A DNA stretch of 64,000 nt, from assembly GCA_017461345.1 (NCBI GenBank), contig JAFTYP010000013.1, forward strand, positions 183,944 to 247,943, read 5' to 3'. Below are positions 44,801 to 53,447 of this stretch, piece after piece. Both the position numbers and the translations under genes were made by a program. This DNA comes from Bacteroidaceae bacterium. Lineage in GTDB: Bacteria > Bacteroidota > Bacteroidia > Bacteroidales > Bacteroidaceae. How positions within the stretch are numbered: position 1 is the stretch's first letter; every line of letters begins with the position of its first letter. Under the pieces are notes generated by a model. It worked only from the letters and a program-made list of their open reading frames with translations, was not told the origin of the DNA and made no database searches.

Positions 44801-44926
44801 GTCATCTATCGTTTTAACCTTCTTGGCGACAAGGAGGCTCGTGCAGCCGGTTTCGGAGGTATGGGCATGGGTGGTCAAGGCGGCCGTGGCGGTTATGGCG
44901 GCGGAGGTCGTGGCGGTCGGTTCTGA
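41888..44926 (+). CDS. Outer-membrane beta-barrel protein with Gly/Arg-rich C-terminal tail
   Basis: The 1012-aa protein starts at GTG 41888 (the signal peptide NRFQTLLILCLCSLVATAQ follows immediately and no ATG is available). It has a carboxypeptidase-like domain (VSGVVMDGSLNEPMAGASVV, about residues 23-105), a plug-like segment (MLEELVKKLPGAEIDDEGNI) and a barrel. It is the same overall family as the barrel at 1052-4246 but has no STN domain and no sigma/anti-sigma genes. After the last barrel strand (VMVHVIYRFNLL) the chain continues with about 35 residues rich in Gly and Arg (GGRGGYGGGGRGGRF). Ligand unknown. Confidence 0.85.
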   Translation: MNRFQTLLILCLCSLVATAQKVTVSGVVMDGSLNEPMAGASVVLLQPKDSAQSAGISTDLEGRFKLPAVKAGNYIMRISYMGFQTYYRNIVLPKNNKSINLGTITLQENSKIMKEAEVTARVAQVEMKADTFVFNADAYRMPEGSMLEELVKKLPGAEIDDEGNIKINGKSVSKIMVDGKEYFQNDTKMALKNLPSKLIKKLKSYDKKSDYSRITGIDDGEEETVLDLSVKKGMKDGWVGNFDAAYGTEDRYSGKANVNRFMDNSYLSVIGSRNNVNDFGGRWGGGGNGITTSTMGGVTFAWENGKPEYTAGLLKLGGNVRYSSRDSESETRNNSEMFLPTGASQFSNSKNLGTNWSQNVNANFQVEWFPDSMTNILFRPNFSHSDGNSFSNNRSVTFNKNPFEAGLTDPVEDYKEMKDENGIRVNGNERLNSGDNYSNNVNASLQVNRRLGVPGRNITLNVDGAYSESDNKSYSRSMVRYYQRTSDDLNADYQNTMSPSKNYNIQGRFSYTEPILKGTVLQLSYQAQYRFQDTNRDMLIYDKLEEALKDKDLADVTATDLYYGTYKGMSFESYGIDLTQLVRDTENSQYATYREFNQSVNLMFRHNSKLENGQEFNFNAGVNWQPQRTDMEYEKRGRYIDTTRHIQNWAPRLNFRWKISNTSQLRVRYNGRMSQPSMTNLIEVMDNSNPLYISTGNAGLKSSWNDNFNVDYNNYITEKQMGWYAGFRGDKTRRSISNATIYDTESGVNYSRPMNIDGAWSLRTWMGFNTALDKEKHFNLNWSQSINHANNVGYISSKLDVGAQQFLYPVVDMNGLFNYMSENNLLEKANTKSTDLGENLRINYRNDLLEVGVNGGMNYQHARNDMLKSGNRDTWFFNYGGNVVINMPWDMQFSSDISQQSRRGYDDASMNTNELIWNAQLSQNFLKQKNATVSVQWYDILRNRSSISRSLSATSRSDTWTNAIHSYVMVHVIYRFNLLGDKEARAAGFGGMGMGGQGGRGGYGGGGRGGRF

Positions 44927-44948
44927 AAAATAGTTTACAAAAATAGGG

Positions 44949-44989
44949 TTGCCTTTTCGTGTCGTTTAGAGCGGAAAGGCAATTTTTTT
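44949..44989 (+). terminator. Terminator after the Gly/Arg-tailed barrel gene
   Basis: TTGCCTTTTCG and CGGAAAGGCAA form a stem with one mismatch around a TGTCGTTTAGAG-type loop, followed by seven T. Confidence 0.75.
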
Positions 44990-45304
44990 GTCGAAAAACG
45001 TCTGACGATTTTCTTTGCAATGCCTTGTGGCAAGACTTGGCACAGCCTTCTTGTCAACTTGGCATGGCTGTTTGGCCGATTTGGTGTGTAGTTTTGTCTG
45101 CCACAACATAGGCTTTTTCTCCTGTTTTTAGGGCTTTTTGTAGCATAATGTCTGCTGCGGCGTATTCTATGTCATGCTAAATGTCTGGCAATTACTGTGA
45201 TGAGTTTTTGTGTGAGAATTTCGTATTTGCCAGCGACCTGTGTCCTGCTCCCAAATATGCCATTCTGGGAGGGGTAAAACTATGAAAACTTATGACAAAC
45301 AGCG
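44990..45304. other. Intergenic region between convergent barrel and AraC genes
   Basis: No gene seen. ACTTGGCA occurs twice 22 nt apart (45035 and 45057), each followed by an AGCC/GGCT-like tetramer. Otherwise it is unremarkable. Confidence 0.4.
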
Positions 45305-46198
45305 TCAGCCATTAGGCATGGTCCGCACGTTTCTTGTCGAACGGAATTCCAGGGGTGTCATGCCTTGATGTATTCTGAACATCTTGTTGAAGTACGAGGA
45401 GGAGTCGAACCCAAGCCGGTAGGCAATCTCCTTGCACGAAAGTGTTGTGTTCAGCAGGTAGCCTTTTGCCCGTTCCATTTTGAGTTGCAGGAAGTATTGT
45501 GCTGGGGCGAACCCGGTGTACTCTCTGAAGAGTTTCCGAAATTTCGAGTAGCCCATTTGCGCTTCCCGGCTGACGTCTTCCATGCGGATGTTCTCGTTCA
45601 GGTGGAGCCTCATGTACTTTATGGCGATATTGATGCCGTGTATGTCGGGGTTGCCAAGGTAGGGCAGTTGGCGGCTTCTTGCATAAATCGTGCAGATGAT
45701 GAGGCTGACGTAGCCTGCCAACTGCTCCTGGTATGCAGGCAACTGCGTCTCGCTGACTTCGCAGGCAGCATTGAAAGCATCGCAGAGCAAGTCGTGGACT
45801 CCAACCTTGTAAATGGGATTCGTCTTGTCCGAAAGTAATTTCCCGATGAGATTCTCTGCCATTTTTCCGGTAAATCCAATCCACGACTCCCTCCAGCCGC
45901 TGTCGGGGTCGGGGGCATAACTGTGCCATTCGCCCGGATACAGAATGACAGCATCGCCAGCCAGAAGTTGCGTTTTGGGATGATGGGCAGAGACAAACCA
46001 GCCACGCCCCTTGCTGATGTAAAGGATTTGAATCTCCTGAAGCAGACGCCCTCTGTTGGGAGAAAAGAGATATTCTTCAGGGTGTTTCCCAATGGGATAC
46101 GAACTGTGAGGAGGAACATCCTGCTGACCGACAGTCTTGGTGACGATACCCCACTGAAAATCCAAGTCGTGTGTGATGAGATATTTGGTGGTCGACAT
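45305..46198 (-). CDS. AraC-family transcriptional regulator
   Basis: The 297-aa one-component regulator has an N-terminal cupin-like sugar-binding domain (about residues 20-165, LQEIQILYISKGRGWFVSA) and a C-terminal double helix-turn-helix (about 195-290; YSKFRKLFREYTGFAPAQYF and LSCKEIAYRLGFDSSSYFNK, MTPLEFR). It is divergent from the rhamnosidase operon with a 165-nt shared upstream region, so it probably senses rhamnose or a related sugar and activates that operon. This inference rests on position and family. Confidence 0.9.
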   Translation of the reverse strand: MSTTKYLITHDLDFQWGIVTKTVGQQDVPPHSSYPIGKHPEEYLFSPNRGRLLQEIQILYISKGRGWFVSAHHPKTQLLAGDAVILYPGEWHSYAPDPDSGWRESWIGFTGKMAENLIGKLLSDKTNPIYKVGVHDLLCDAFNAACEVSETQLPAYQEQLAGYVSLIICTIYARSRQLPYLGNPDIHGINIAIKYMRLHLNENIRMEDVSREAQMGYSKFRKLFREYTGFAPAQYFLQLKMERAKGYLLNTTLSCKEIAYRLGFDSSSYFNKMFRIHQGMTPLEFRSTRNVRTMPNG

Positions 46199-46363
46199 AG
46201 TAGAATGATAATTTTAATACGCATCTTCGTGCTGTAAAATTAGTAAAATGTAATGTAGATATCAAAAAGTTACATCATTTAATCATATTATTTCCTCAAA
46301 AACATATGGATATTCCGTAATTTGTAGCCATAAGAATAATAAAATAATCTAATTTTTAAGGAA

Positions 46364-49300
46364 ATGAAAAGGACAGTGCTTTCTCTTTTGATGTGTTTGT
46401 CGATGTTGTCGGCTTTTGCACTCGATGTCACAAATCTTCGCACAGAAGACTATCGTAATCCAATAGGAATCGATGCAAAAACCGTCCATCTCTCCTGGCA
46501 GTTGCAAAGCGAGCAAAGGAGTGTAATGCAGACATCCTACAGCATCCAGATTGCCTCGGATGCCAATTTCGGTAATATAGTTTGGGAGTCAGGCAAGGTG
46601 GACTCAGACCAAAGTGTCAACGTGGAAGCCAAAGGTTTCTCTCCATCGGCAGAGACACGCTACTATTGGCGCGTGACAGTTTCCGACAACAAAGGAGAAA
46701 CAGCCGTCAGCACCGAAAAAGCCTATTTCGAAACCGGCTTGATGACGGCAGACAAATGGAGCAGCACCAAGTGGATAAAGGCAACAACCAATGCTCAAGG
46801 CACAGAGAGCGAAGGCCCGATCACAGATTATGAAGTGGAAGTGAAGTTCACTGTGAAGCAACTCGCAGCAGGACTCATCTTCGCAGCATCCGACCATGGC
46901 AACTACTATATGTGGCAAATCAACACCAACGGCAGTGTGCGTTTCCGTCCACACCGCTGGAGCGGCGGCAATCCCGCCTGCCTTTCCGAAGGTAGCATAA
47001 CGGGAGTGAGCATCCGAAATGGTGAACAACATACGATGACCATCAGCGTTTCAGGCGGCAATGTTGCTCGAACATACATCGACGACGTACTGATAGATAC
47101 CCGCACAGGCGACTTTACTTATGGCGACTTTGGCTTCCGTGAAGATTACGACAACGGCAATCAGCCAGAACAAGCCTACTTCGATGATTTTAAGGTAACA
47201 TCAAACGGCAAAGTCCTCCTGCAAGAAGACTTCAGCGGCAATACCTGCATGTTCACCAATGGCACAATACAGAACGGACAGTTCTACGTGACGGGTCCCG
47301 CAACCTATGCCTGGCAGCAAAAGATAACAACCCCAGTTCGCTATGATGTAGAGTACGATATGACTCTCGTCAACGACAATGCCAGCATCTGTTTCAGCGC
47401 AACAACTTCCGACACATACATGATGTGGGCAATCAACACATTCGATGTCGCTCAGCCCGTCATACGCAGACATGTTTACAACAGCGGTAACCTTACCTAT
47501 AACGACACACCCATCACAGCCTTCAGCAAGGCAGATATCATAGGTAAACCACACCATATCGTATTGGAATGCGAGACACCCTATGTGCGTACATATATAG
47601 ATGATGTCCTTGTCGACACTTACGAGGATACGCAAGGCGTGCTTGCTGTAGGCGATTTAGGTGTACGTGTCAGTGCAACAGGTAGTGAAAGAGAAAAGGC
47701 ATATTTTGATAATATCACACAGATCGTCTATGATTCAGAAGGCAACTCTACTATAACCATACGCGAAGACTTCGAAGGAGCAGGCAATGCATTCAACGGA
47801 ACCGATGTCCGTGACTTCGGTGGTAGCCGACAACTATATATGGAGGCTGCAGTAGGCGGTGCAAAGCGTCTTATGCAGCAGGATGGAAGTATTGTGGCAG
47901 GCGTGCCGATGTTTCGTAAGACCTTCGACCTGAGTTCAGGCATACGTCGTGCCCGTCTTTATGCAACAGGTCTGGGTGTCTATAATATCTTCATCAATGG
48001 CGCGCGAGTTGGTCAGACCGACGACGACGGCAATACTCTATATGATGAACTCAAGCCAGGCGCAACAGAAATGAAGAAAACCGTCTTCTATACAACACAC
48101 GACGTAACGGCTATATTGCAAGAAGGCAAAAATGCTATCGGTGCAGAGGTGTCGAGTGGTTGGTGGAACGGTGCCATCGTTCATGGAATGTATGGCAGTA
48201 AACCGAATGCCTTCCGTGCATTGCTCAAGATAGAACTGGAGGATGGCACCGTTCAGGTGATTCCTACCGACCTCTCATGGCTCTGCAATACCAACGGCCC
48301 GCTTCGCAAGGGCGACATCTATAATGGAGAAACTTATGACGCACGTTTGGCCACAGGACAGTTTACTCCCGAATTTGACGATAGCGAATGGTATGCCGTA
48401 GCAGAATCAAATGATTTCAAAGGCGAAATACTTGCTTTCGAAGGACCGGCAATAATGGCAGTCGAAGCATTACGCCGCTATCCTCAAACGATTCAAATTT
48501 ACGAAGGCACAAAGTCTAATGGCAAGACCTTCGGCTCAATCAATGTCATAGAAGAATTGACTGCCCAGAACAATTTTATATTGAAGGCAGGGCAGACTGC
48601 TGTTATCGACCTTGGGCAGAATGCTTCCGGATGGGTTAGTTTTACAGCAAAAGGCATAGGAGGAACAAAACTGCGTTTCCGATTCGGCGAGATGCCTAAT
48701 ACGACTGGCGATCGTAGCCGTGGTGATGATGGTCCTGCAGGCTCTATCTATACGGAGAATTTGCGTTCTGCAGAAGCGACGCTTTATTATACCCTTCGTG
48801 GTGATGCCGATGGAGAATCTTTCCATCCCACAACGACCTATTTTGGCTTCCGATACATTGAGGTAACCACTTCTGCAGACGTAGAACTAACAAATGTCAT
48901 CGGCGAGACCGTGACCAGTGCCGTAGAAGAGAAGTCATCGTTCAGCACCAGTCATGAGGATATCAACAAACTATACAGTAATGTTATGTGGGGACAGCGC
49001 TCCAACTTTGTCAGTGTTCCAACCGACTGCCCTCAACGTGACGAGCGTATGGGATGGACAGCCGACACACAAGTCTTCTCATTGACAGGTCTCTATAATA
49101 GCGACACTCGTAACTTTTATAAGAAATGGATGCGTGATGTGCGTGATTCTCAACGTTCAGATGGTGCCTATTCCGTTATAGCCCCTTATCATTGGGGTGT
49201 TGAATATGCATCAACAGGTTGGTCGGAGGCTGCTATCATTGTTCCTTGGAACGTCTATGTGATGACAGGCGACAAAGAAATTCTGCGCGACAACTTCGAA

Positions 49301-50482
49301 GCCAACGAACACTACATGCAGTTCCTTACAACAAAGAGTGGTGGCGGCTATCAGTACAATGGGTCCGATCCTATTCACGGTGACTGGGTTGCCTACGTCA
49401 ATACAGACGGACGCTACATAAGTGTCTGCTACTATGCCTATGTAGCAGATTTGATGGCACGTACTTGCCGTGCCCTCTCGGAAACAGAAGGTGACACATA
49501 TAGCCAAAAGGCCGAACAGTATGAACAACTCTTCCAGAACATCAAGACAGAATGGCAGGGACGGTATTTAAATTCATCAAAGGTGCCAACTCAGGCGACT
49601 CAATGCGGCTATCTCATGGCGCTCCGATATAAATTATTGCCCGACGATGCCTCTATTAGTCGCACTCGCAGTTATTTACATCGTGCAATAATGAACAATG
49701 GATATAAACTCAATACGGGTTTCTTGGGTACTGCGATCCTGAATCAAACACTTACCGAGAATGGTTATAACGACGATGCCTATACCTTGCTCTTGCAGCG
49801 CAACGATCCCTCATGGCTGTACAGTATCGACCAGGGTGCAACGACTATTTGGGAACGCTGGAACTCCTATACTGTAGCCAATGGGTACGGACCAGTTAGC
49901 ATGAATTCTTTCAACCATTATGCTTATGGCGCTGTAGCAGAATGGATGTTCCAATACATGGCTGGTATTACACCGAACGAAGCACAGCCAGGTTTCAAAC
50001 ACTTCTTCTTACAGCCAAATCCGGACACACGAAGTGTACTCCGTTATAGTCAGAAGCGCATTACAAATACGGATGCAGACTTTGCATCAGATTATGGACA
50101 AATCAGGGCTAAGTGGGAATGTGACGGAACAAAGGAAATGACATATCAGGTTACGATACCCGCCAATACTTCTGCCACATTGCGCTTGCCGACAGGGGAT
50201 GGCTTGTATATTTACGAGGGTGCCAAATTAGCAGAGGAAGCCGAGGGCGTTCAGTATGTAGGTACCAGCGAAGGTTATGCTACATACAATGTTGGCTCAG
50301 GTTCATACATCTTTACTGTCAGCACAGAAGATCCTACAAGTATTAAGAGTATAGATGAGGCTGCCTCTTTGAATGACAACCCAAAGGAGCAAATTTACTA
50401 TAGCCTTGATGGTAAAAAGTTACCTAATGATTCAGTACATGGTATAATTGTTACAGAAGGGAAAAAGAAAATAGTAAAATGA
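46364..50482 (+). CDS. Alpha-L-rhamnosidase, GH78, with two inserted lectin-like modules
   Basis: The 1372-aa secreted enzyme has a signal peptide (MKRTVLSLLMCLSMLSAFA), an FN3-like start (LRTEDYRNPIGI, about 20-135), two concanavalin/LamG-like modules (about 150-300, NYYMWQINTNG ... RFRPHRWSGG; and about 315-475, TYMMWAINTFD), then the GH78 beta-domain (about 510-670) and the catalytic (alpha/alpha)6 barrel. Catalytic-type acidic residues are seen in DERMGWTAD (D893, E894) and TTIWERWNSY (E1164). It removes terminal rhamnose from plant pectins or glycosides. GH78 enzymes usually lack the tandem modules at the N-terminus. The tail SLDGKKL ... GIIVTEGKKKIVK resembles other tails here. AAGGA precedes the start. 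It overlaps the next gene by 4 nt. Confidence 0.88.
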   Translation: MKRTVLSLLMCLSMLSAFALDVTNLRTEDYRNPIGIDAKTVHLSWQLQSEQRSVMQTSYSIQIASDANFGNIVWESGKVDSDQSVNVEAKGFSPSAETRYYWRVTVSDNKGETAVSTEKAYFETGLMTADKWSSTKWIKATTNAQGTESEGPITDYEVEVKFTVKQLAAGLIFAASDHGNYYMWQINTNGSVRFRPHRWSGGNPACLSEGSITGVSIRNGEQHTMTISVSGGNVARTYIDDVLIDTRTGDFTYGDFGFREDYDNGNQPEQAYFDDFKVTSNGKVLLQEDFSGNTCMFTNGTIQNGQFYVTGPATYAWQQKITTPVRYDVEYDMTLVNDNASICFSATTSDTYMMWAINTFDVAQPVIRRHVYNSGNLTYNDTPITAFSKADIIGKPHHIVLECETPYVRTYIDDVLVDTYEDTQGVLAVGDLGVRVSATGSEREKAYFDNITQIVYDSEGNSTITIREDFEGAGNAFNGTDVRDFGGSRQLYMEAAVGGAKRLMQQDGSIVAGVPMFRKTFDLSSGIRRARLYATGLGVYNIFINGARVGQTDDDGNTLYDELKPGATEMKKTVFYTTHDVTAILQEGKNAIGAEVSSGWWNGAIVHGMYGSKPNAFRALLKIELEDGTVQVIPTDLSWLCNTNGPLRKGDIYNGETYDARLATGQFTPEFDDSEWYAVAESNDFKGEILAFEGPAIMAVEALRRYPQTIQIYEGTKSNGKTFGSINVIEELTAQNNFILKAGQTAVIDLGQNASGWVSFTAKGIGGTKLRFRFGEMPNTTGDRSRGDDGPAGSIYTENLRSAEATLYYTLRGDADGESFHPTTTYFGFRYIEVTTSADVELTNVIGETVTSAVEEKSSFSTSHEDINKLYSNVMWGQRSNFVSVPTDCPQRDERMGWTADTQVFSLTGLYNSDTRNFYKKWMRDVRDSQRSDGAYSVIAPYHWGVEYASTGWSEAAIIVPWNVYVMTGDKEILRDNFEANEHYMQFLTTKSGGGYQYNGSDPIHGDWVAYVNTDGRYISVCYYAYVADLMARTCRALSETEGDTYSQKAEQYEQLFQNIKTEWQGRYLNSSKVPTQATQCGYLMALRYKLLPDDASISRTRSYLHRAIMNNGYKLNTGFLGTAILNQTLTENGYNDDAYTLLLQRNDPSWLYSIDQGATTIWERWNSYTVANGYGPVSMNSFNHYAYGAVAEWMFQYMAGITPNEAQPGFKHFFLQPNPDTRSVLRYSQKRITNTDADFASDYGQIRAKWECDGTKEMTYQVTIPANTSATLRLPTGDGLYIYEGAKLAEEAEGVQYVGTSEGYATYNVGSGSYIFTVSTEDPTSIKSIDEAASLNDNPKEQIYYSLDGKKLPNDSVHGIIVTEGKKKIVK

Positions 50483-53409
50483 TGGTGTACAGAGTCTTTA
50501 TACTCCGCATAATCACACTCGTTTGTTGTTTGTGGAGTTTCATGTCTACCTCTTTGGCAAAGGATACTCCTCTGCTCGAAACCAGGGAGTTCTCAAAGCC
50601 ATCTATGCCATGGCGTCCTATTCCTTTGTGGTTCTGGAACAACACAAGAATAGTAGAGGCATCATTGATTGAACAGTTCAATCAGATGGTAGAAAAAGAC
50701 GGGTATGGTGGATGTGCCATTCTTCCCTTTGGTGCGGGATTCCGTCCAGACTATTTGTCTGAGGAGTACTTACGTCTCTATGGTGTAGTCCTTAATGAAG
50801 CGCATTCTTTAGGAGCCCATCTTTCTATTTACGATGAGTATGGTTTCCCCAGCGGAAGTATGGGTGCCATCAATGGGTCTGGTGTGACTACTTTTATGAA
50901 CAACCATCCAGACCACACTGTCAAACGTCTGGACAAAGTGGAATTCAGAGTAAGTAGTGGCGCCACCTTTGACCGTCAACTACCTCTTCAGGGCCGGTTG
51001 ATGTCATTAGTTGCATGGAATGTAAATACAAAGGAGATAATACCTCTGCGTGACTATTACGATGAGGCATCAGGACGCCTGACATGGACTGCCCCTAAGG
51101 GGTCCGGATGGCATGTAATGATGTGTCAGTGTGTTAAGGACGGAGATCCTAATGTGGACTACCTTTCTCCTGAGGCTGTTAAATTGTTTGTCCAGGATAC
51201 GCACGAAGTATATTATAATCGTTTTTCGAATCATTTTGGAGGGACAATAATCTCTACTTTCTTTGACGAGCCTACGATGTACAGAGCGCAGGGGCGTATG
51301 TGGACTGACAACTTTAACGAATCGTTTGAACTCCGTTATGGTTTTTCTCCGGAGGCTCTCTATCCTGCCTTGTGGTATGATATTGGCGAGGGAACCGCGT
51401 CTGCAAGGAATATGCTTTTCGGATTGCATTCGTCGCTTTACAGCGAAGGTTTTATGAAAACGATATCCGACTGGGCTGCGGAACATGATATTATTGCTAC
51501 AGGACATCAGGACCAGGAGGAAATAGCAAATCCTACCAGCGTTTCTGGTGATTTGATGCTTGTTGGCAAATATATGTCAATGCCAGGTATTGACAAGATA
51601 GGGAATGGTCGTAATACAGAGGACTTTTATAAGGTAGTATCTTCGTCGGCATATAATTGGGATAAAGCACTTGTTATGTCTGAGACATATGGGGCAATGG
51701 GAAACATTTCAGTTGAAAAACTCTATGAAGTGGCAATCGAGCAGTACGCAAAGGGCATCAATCATCTTATCCCTCATGCTGTATGGTATAATGATGGTGA
51801 TGTTACTTTTCTGCCGGAACTCTCGTGGCGTAATCCATTATATAATTCTGAGTTGCCTTCGTTTAATGCCTTTCTCTCTCGTTTGAACTATGTGTTAACT
51901 CGCGAAGGACGTCATGTGGCAGATGTGGCAATGTTATATCCAATACAGACACAATATGCTGGTCATAGATTAGATGGACCTAAAGGATTCTATGAAGGTG
52001 GTGTTGATGTCGAAGGAACAGACTATCCACAGATATCTCATTATTTGACAGACGATTTAGGTATTGATTTTACGTATCTCCATCCGGAGGTTCTTGATGA
52101 TCGTTGCTCTGTAGAAAATGGTAAGTTGACCATGAACAATGTGGTCAACCATGAACATTTTTCGGTGTTGGTGCTTCCTGGAGTAAAGGTTATATCACTC
52201 AGTAATATGAGAAAGATAGAGGAAGCATGGAAACAGGGAGTAAAAGTGATTTTTACTACACAGTATCCTCAGCAATCTGCTGATGGTTGCGAAGGTGATG
52301 AAGAAATAGAGAGCATAGTAGCACGTATGCTTAGTTCTGAGGAGAATAAGGCTATTTTTGTTCCTCAACCTTCTGCGAGTCTGTTGGCTGAGGTGATGGA
52401 GGAATGTTTGCCGAGTCGTGATGTCAGGTTTTCTGGTGGAACACATCCTTTCAACTATCTGCATAAGGTTTTAGACGGCCACGATGTATGGTATTTTGGT
52501 AACATCGATGCTACTGCTGCCACAAATGTTATTCGTGTAAAGACTTCTGCAACAAAGTTGACTCTGCTAAACCCACATACTGGGAAGGTTTCAGAGCCGG
52601 AGATTCTGCAGGTTGGTGATGGATATGTTGATATTCGCTTGTCATTGCGTCCTTGTCAATCAATGTTTCTTATAGATGATAATCTTGTAGTCAGAAATGG
52701 GTCGATTGATAATCCAGAATTCAATAAGTTATCTTATTCGATAGAGTTGCAGGCAGAGGTGGAGCAGTTGTCGGCAGGTGTATGTTTTGCGATTACAGAT
52801 CAACACAATTATTATATGTGGCAATTCAATGTGTCTGATTTGCAGCATCCACGTTTGCGTCCTCATCGTTGGCTTGGCGGCAATGCTTCACTTCTGGGTG
52901 AGATAGAATTGCCAAAAGAGGTAAATATGCAGGCAGGGAACCCCTTCGATATAAGAATTGAGATAGAGGATGAGTCATATGCGAAAACATACATTGACAA
53001 TGTATTGGTAGATGAGCGGGCAGGTAATTTTGCCTATGGCAGGATAGGTTTTCGTCAAGCTCATGATGATGCATACGGGAAGACTGAGATAGCATTGTTT
53101 GATGATGTAGTCATTAAGGTAAAGACGACTAGCGGTTCGAGTGGGGTGGTTTTTGAAGAGGATTTCTCTGATTCCAATCCGTTCTCGGAAGGCTATATTG
53201 TCTCAGAGAGGTTAAGAGTGGAGGGCTTGATGTCACGTGATATCCTGGCATGGTTATATGATGTCCCAGATGCCATCTCTTCTATTCCTGCTTCTTCTGC
53301 AATGTCCAACAAAAATTATTATACGCTCGACGGGAAACCGGCACAGCGTTCGTATGCCCCACAAATCATCGTTTCTGGTGGGAAGAAGTTCTTGTCTGCT
53401 GTAAGATAA
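50479..53409 (+). CDS. GH106-like glycoside hydrolase with C-terminal lectin-like module
   Basis: The 976-aa secreted protein starts at the ATGA overlap with the rhamnosidase stop (ATG 50482 is an alternative). After the signal peptide comes a TIM-barrel-like catalytic part whose start (PWRPIPLWFWNNTRIVEASL, GYGGCAILPFGAGFRPDYLS, LSIYDEYGFPSGSMGA) resembles the GH106 rhamnosidase type. FFDEPTMYRAQ and VMSETYGAMGN hold conserved acidic residues. Residues from about 755 to 895 form a concanavalin-like module (NYYMWQFNVSD ... RPHRWLGGN) that matches the module in the upstream rhamnosidase. A reduced version of the tail follows (YYTLDGKPA ... IIVSGGKKFL). It probably acts on rhamnose-containing oligosaccharides with its neighbour. 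The exact GH family is not certain. Confidence 0.65.
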   Translation: MMVYRVFILRIITLVCCLWSFMSTSLAKDTPLLETREFSKPSMPWRPIPLWFWNNTRIVEASLIEQFNQMVEKDGYGGCAILPFGAGFRPDYLSEEYLRLYGVVLNEAHSLGAHLSIYDEYGFPSGSMGAINGSGVTTFMNNHPDHTVKRLDKVEFRVSSGATFDRQLPLQGRLMSLVAWNVNTKEIIPLRDYYDEASGRLTWTAPKGSGWHVMMCQCVKDGDPNVDYLSPEAVKLFVQDTHEVYYNRFSNHFGGTIISTFFDEPTMYRAQGRMWTDNFNESFELRYGFSPEALYPALWYDIGEGTASARNMLFGLHSSLYSEGFMKTISDWAAEHDIIATGHQDQEEIANPTSVSGDLMLVGKYMSMPGIDKIGNGRNTEDFYKVVSSSAYNWDKALVMSETYGAMGNISVEKLYEVAIEQYAKGINHLIPHAVWYNDGDVTFLPELSWRNPLYNSELPSFNAFLSRLNYVLTREGRHVADVAMLYPIQTQYAGHRLDGPKGFYEGGVDVEGTDYPQISHYLTDDLGIDFTYLHPEVLDDRCSVENGKLTMNNVVNHEHFSVLVLPGVKVISLSNMRKIEEAWKQGVKVIFTTQYPQQSADGCEGDEEIESIVARMLSSEENKAIFVPQPSASLLAEVMEECLPSRDVRFSGGTHPFNYLHKVLDGHDVWYFGNIDATAATNVIRVKTSATKLTLLNPHTGKVSEPEILQVGDGYVDIRLSLRPCQSMFLIDDNLVVRNGSIDNPEFNKLSYSIELQAEVEQLSAGVCFAITDQHNYYMWQFNVSDLQHPRLRPHRWLGGNASLLGEIELPKEVNMQAGNPFDIRIEIEDESYAKTYIDNVLVDERAGNFAYGRIGFRQAHDDAYGKTEIALFDDVVIKVKTTSGSSGVVFEEDFSDSNPFSEGYIVSERLRVEGLMSRDILAWLYDVPDAISSIPASSAMSNKNYYTLDGKPAQRSYAPQIIVSGGKKFLSAVR

Positions 53410-53447
53410 AATAATGTAACATAATACTAACCCTAAAACTAAATAAT

